This document shows, one piece after another, positions 22,077 through 24,766 of a stretch of DNA of 24,766 nucleotides. The notes under the pieces were generated by a model, which worked only from the letters and a program-made list of their open reading frames with translations, did not search any database and was not told the DNA's origin. The stretch lies in the IMG/VR virus record IMGVR_UViG_3300006033_000107, positions 1 to 24,766 of that record. One strand, 5' to 3'. The position numbers and the translations under genes are program-made. Position 1 is the stretch's first letter. Every line of letters begins with the position of its first letter. Source of the stretch: a virus.

Positions 22077-22445
22077 ATGCCAGAAGAACCTATTGTTGAT
22101 TTCGGTCTTATCCGAATCTCGGAGCCCGGCAGGACCGATACACGCAATGTGTCGCTGCCTAATGGCGCTTACGTGATCCCGGCGGACATCGTTTCCGCCC
22201 TCGGGGAGGGTAACACCCTAGCCGGCGCCGCCGTGCTGGATAGCCTATTTCCGACCAGAACGGGAGGCGGCGCCCCCGTCCCGATCATCATCGCGGGCGG
22301 AGAATACGTTGTTTCTCCGGGGGATTGTCGGCGTGTTGGCGGGGGAAATGTCAAACACGGGCACGCTACCCTAGACAAGTTCGTCCTGGATGTCCGCAAG
22401 CAGACCATCAATGAACTGAAGAAGCTACCGGGACCGCAGAAATGA
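22077..22445 (+). CDS. Conserved phage protein, unknown function
   Basis: A 122-residue protein with GGAG (22067-22070) 6 bases before ATG 22077; upstream frame to 22020 lies inside fibre 2 and is rejected. Seen: RTDTRNVSLPNGAYVIPADI then VSALGEGNTLAGAAVLDSLF (about 18-57), VPIIIAGGEYVVSPGDCRRV and GGGNVKHGHATLDKF (about 66-100), ending in a basic helix RKQTINELKKLPGPQK. I recall this whole pattern (GxYVxPADVVSALGEGN, then IxAAGGEYVxPPE, GGGxxxxGHxxLDxFV, RKxTIKxLxxLPGP) from many phages as a conserved hypothetical. Function is unknown to me. It sits between the fibres and the GNAT gene and overlaps the latter (ATGA). Confidence 0.75.
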   Translation: MPEEPIVDFGLIRISEPGRTDTRNVSLPNGAYVIPADIVSALGEGNTLAGAAVLDSLFPTRTGGGAPVPIIIAGGEYVVSPGDCRRVGGGNVKHGHATLDKFVLDVRKQTINELKKLPGPQK

Positions 22446-23401
22446 ACCAGACCGAGGAAGTTCAGAGCAATAACAGGAAACAGAAGTATAGCCCCATTGT
22501 TCGGGCGAAACCGGAAGACGTGAAAGACCTGCGGCTCCATCTCCGGGCCATCAAGGAAGGTTTCAGCGGTTCTGCGCCGTCGCTGGAAGAGATTGATAGC
22601 GTTACCGACATGATCGCCCGGAATGATGGCGCTGTGGCTGGAATCGCTCGTGAAAACGGGAAAATCGTCGCATCTATCGGGCTAACGGTGAACCGGCTTT
22701 GGTATAGCGACGAATTCCTGCTCGCCGATGCTTGGCATTACGTCGTTCCGACCCGCCGCCGCAGCCCTTATGCCAAAGCCCTTATCCGTTTCGCGAAGAC
22801 ATACGCCGATACGGCGGGGGTTCCCCTCGTTATGACCATTGAGAACACGCCGGCCCTGGCTCCGAAAATAGGCTTGTACACCCGAGAACTGGAAGCCTAT
22901 GGGGGCTTGTTCCGTGCGGCCCCTGGGGCACAGCCGGATCTCCCAGAGGGCGTGCACCTCGCTACCACGGCGATCTGGGATGATCTGGAACGGGTGTCCC
23001 GATGGATTGGTGCGGATAACTCAATCCTCCCGGTCAATTATCCGCGAGCCCTAGCGGAGATCCAGCAAGACGTGCTCCGGCAAGGTCAAGCAACGGGTCG
23101 CGCGGTTGTCGGGGTAGTCGGTCAACCGGGCAACATCAAAGGCATGATCATCCTTGGCGTTCAGGTTGAAGACGTGACCGGAAAGTGCTCGCTGGTCGAA
23201 CGGTTCATCGCCGTACCTGAAGGCCAAGATACTTATGGTGCATCGGACAAGCTGATGCGCTTCGCGCAGTGGGCCTCCACAACGTTAAACCTCCCCCTTG
23301 ACATCGGCGTTTCTTCTAGGAAAAAGCCGGAAGCCAAGATAAGATTGTACCGCCGAAGGTTCGGGGAGCCCCGAAAACTATTCTTCTTCCACAAGGGATA
23401 A
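22442..23401 (+). CDS. Double GNAT-type acyltransferase-like protein
   Basis: A 319-residue protein, about twice a single GNAT domain. GNAT enzymes move an acyl group from acyl-CoA to an amine. Domain 1 (about 18-160): NGKIVASIGLTVNRLW as strands beta2-beta3, WHYVVPTRRRSPYAKALIRF (98-117) as motif A with the CoA-binding loop, where the canonical Gly is replaced (Arg-Arg-Ser-Pro-Tyr-Ala), then VPLVMTIENTPALAPKIGLY. Domain 2 (about 180-316): GNIKGMIILGVQVED, LVERFIAVPEGQDTYGASDK (251-270) as a weaker motif A, then LPLDIGVSSRKKPEAKIRLY and a final beta strand. Single-domain phage GNATs of the (N/S)-x-x-(R/T)-x-x-A-K-x-(R/G)-L-Y type are common near tail genes. Domain 2's missing CoA loop residues suggest it may be non-catalytic. 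Target unknown. Overlaps the gene before by four bases. Confidence 0.72.
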   Translation: MNQTEEVQSNNRKQKYSPIVRAKPEDVKDLRLHLRAIKEGFSGSAPSLEEIDSVTDMIARNDGAVAGIARENGKIVASIGLTVNRLWYSDEFLLADAWHYVVPTRRRSPYAKALIRFAKTYADTAGVPLVMTIENTPALAPKIGLYTRELEAYGGLFRAAPGAQPDLPEGVHLATTAIWDDLERVSRWIGADNSILPVNYPRALAEIQQDVLRQGQATGRAVVGVVGQPGNIKGMIILGVQVEDVTGKCSLVERFIAVPEGQDTYGASDKLMRFAQWASTTLNLPLDIGVSSRKKPEAKIRLYRRRFGEPRKLFFFHKG

Positions 23402-23405
23402 AGCC

Positions 23406-24766
23406 ATGGGTTGCGGCGGCGGTTCCACGTCCTCTACTACTGTTCAGCAGATTCCCCCGGAAGTCCTCGAACAGTACAAGAACCTGATCAGCAAGGCTAA
23501 CGTTCAGTCGGAAAAGCCGTATGAACAATACTCCGGTGATCTGATCGCCGGAACGACGGGCTATCAGGATCAGGCGTATCAGAACCTCGCCAACCTGCAA
23601 GGACGCGGACAGGCGTACTATAACTCCGCAGCGGGTTACGCTGACGCCGGGGCTTCCCCTGTAACAGGGGAACAGATCCAAGGTTATATGTCGCCATACC
23701 AGCAACAGGTCATCAACGCGACGATGGCCAACATGCAGGAGAACAACGCGCAGCAGGCCAACCAACTGACCGGTAACGCCATCGCTTCGGGCGCATTTGG
23801 CGGGGACCGGGCAGGCGTGGCGCAGGCGGAACTTGCCCGGCAGCAATCCTTGGCGAATAACCAGACCTTGGCGGACTTGTATAACAGTGGCTACTCGCAG
23901 GCGCTTTCGGCAGCGCAGCAGGATAAGCAGAACGCGTTGACCGCTGGCGGCCAATACCAAAACCTTGGCACCTCGGCATCCCAAACTGGGCTTAGCGAGG
24001 CGGACGCCCTATTGAACGCGGGCAACCAGCAGCAGCAGCAGGCGCAGAATATCCTCAATACACAGTATGAGCAGTGGCAGAACCAGCAACAGTATCCTTA
24101 TGAGATGTTGACATGGTTGTCGCAACTTTCCACGGGCCTTGGCTCTAATATGGGCGGCTCGTCCACGACCACCTCGGACAGTGGCGGCAAGGCTACCGGC
24201 GGGCGGATTGGCCGCGCCGCAGGTGGCGCGTTGTCCACGTCGCTCGGAAAACTACAGTTCCCGCAGGGCGGAGCGAACCTTCCGACCGCGCCGGCTGTCC
24301 AGCCGAAGGGCGATCAGACACTCGCGACGCTGGCTAACGCGGCTAAAGTTGCGCTGATGTTCCTTAAGGACGGTGGCCGCGTTGGCCTTGCCACGGGCGG
24401 CGCGTTTACGCCCTCCATTTCACCCGCTATCGCGAGCACGGCGCAGGTGCCCGGCTTGTCTGGCACTTTCCTGCCCAAGCCGAAGACGCCGCTTTCCAGC
24501 TTGCAGCAGGGTAACTTCAGCCGCACCAACTTGCCCACGGCGCCCGCTGCCCCGCCCCCGAAGGACAATTCCGGGGACTTGATCAGCCTCCTGGGCAGTT
24601 CGCTTGCCCCGGCGGGGATATACTGCGCCTTGTCGGTCTTCGCGTTCGGGTCTTCGCGCCCCGCCAGGGCAAGCGAACTGCCCAGGAGGCTGATCAAGTC
24701 CCCGGAATTGTCCTTCGGGGGCGGGGCAGCGGGCGCCGTGGGCAAGTTGGTGCGGCTGAAGTTACC
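23406..24766 (+). CDS. Large Gln/Ala-rich virion protein, 3' end missing
   Basis: The frame is open from ATG 23406 to the window end (about 453 codons). AAGGG lies before the start. It begins MGCGGGSTSSTTVQQIPPEV, the Met-Gly-x-Gly/Ser-rich start of a phage family I recall near tail genes. Residues 15-240 are helical and rich in Gln, Asn, Ala, Tyr with an ENNAQQANQLTGNAIASGAF and GGDRAGVAQAELARQQ core, as in internal or ejection proteins. Two GGR motifs follow: TGGRIGRAAGG (264-274) and DGGRVGLATGG (322-332), in a disordered Pro/Gly tail. From about residue 401 (24610 onward) the sequence runs into the fold-back inverted repeat, so the translation beyond this is not trustworthy. The true protein is probably longer. 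Confidence 0.7.
   Translation, partial: MGCGGGSTSSTTVQQIPPEVLEQYKNLISKANVQSEKPYEQYSGDLIAGTTGYQDQAYQNLANLQGRGQAYYNSAAGYADAGASPVTGEQIQGYMSPYQQQVINATMANMQENNAQQANQLTGNAIASGAFGGDRAGVAQAELARQQSLANNQTLADLYNSGYSQALSAAQQDKQNALTAGGQYQNLGTSASQTGLSEADALLNAGNQQQQQAQNILNTQYEQWQNQQQYPYEMLTWLSQLSTGLGSNMGGSSTTTSDSGGKATGGRIGRAAGGALSTSLGKLQFPQGGANLPTAPAVQPKGDQTLATLANAAKVALMFLKDGGRVGLATGGAFTPSISPAIASTAQVPGLSGTFLPKPKTPLSSLQQGNFSRTNLPTAPAAPPPKDNSGDLISLLGSSLAPAGIYCALSVFAFGSSRPARASELPRRLIKSPELSFGGGAAGAVGKLVRLKL
24510..24766. repeat. Long fold-back inverted repeat at window end
   Basis: 24510-24617 and 24659-24766 are reverse complements over 108 bases with a single mismatch (C at 24610, A at 24666), around a 41-base centre (24618-24658). 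The outer 100 bp are perfect. The left arm is in the coding frame of the gene from 23406. Read from the right end on the minus strand, the arm plus centre continue the same protein with a more natural sequence (LALAGREDPNAKTDKAQYIP) than the + strand does (LAPAGIYCALSVFAF). This is the mark of a snap-back chimera at a contig end, though a genuine palindrome cannot be ruled out. Confidence 0.93.

Noticed and set aside
23406-23450. A lipoprotein signal in the MGCGGG start
   Set aside because: The Cys is at position 3 with no hydrophobic signal segment before it, so there is no lipobox.

Overview
The window is a stretch of a tailed double-stranded DNA phage (or prophage) genome. All 34 coding calls lie on the + strand, tightly packed, most overlapping the next gene by 1 or 4 bases (TGATG or ATGA junctions). 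They make up a head-assembly, DNA-packaging and tail module. I see no tape measure, tail tube or sheath gene. The portal, nozzle (P22 gp10-like) and adaptor (P22 gp4-like, SU10-adaptor-like) proteins point to a short-tailed podovirus type. The host cannot be fixed from sequence alone. The GC-rich DNA, clear Shine-Dalgarno sites and recalled resemblance of several small proteins to alphaproteobacterial phages suggest a Gram-negative, perhaps alphaproteobacterial, host (inference). There is no integrase, replication, lysis or host-flank gene, so virulent versus prophage cannot be decided.

Layout. 1-91: AT-rich tandem repeats with no gene. 252-2997: small genes, a probable small terminase and two putative virion proteins. 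2994-7963: large terminase, P22-type portal and a Gly/Pro/Arg-rich protein. 7947-10607: small genes, a GroES-like co-chaperonin, a scaffold and a conserved head-region protein. 10612-11246: a gene whose last part is protein-like only in the -1 frame, after a GGGAAAA slippery heptamer. 11209-12919: a terminator, a putative promoter, a decoration-like protein, the major capsid protein and a second terminator. 12922-17763: a putative promoter, then a second decoration-like protein, small head and tail genes, and adaptors. 17767-22075: the nozzle protein and two tail fibres built from shared repeats of about 71 residues. 22077-24766: a conserved unknown protein, a double-GNAT protein and a large Gln/Ala-rich virion protein cut off by the window end.

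How the genes work together: the terminases cut and pump DNA through the portal into a procapsid built from the major capsid protein on the scaffold, possibly helped by the GroES-like protein. The decoration-like proteins would stabilise the shell. The adaptors and nozzle close the head and form the short tail that carries the fibres.

Points most worth a second look: the possible programmed -1 frameshift at 11097-11103; a pair of paralogous proteins (2431-2997 and 16559-17050) about 14 kb apart; a recurring Gly-Gly-Arg motif shared by otherwise different proteins; the tandem GNAT gene; and the 108-bp fold-back inverted repeat at the right end, which looks like a chimera and makes the last 150 bases or so unreliable.
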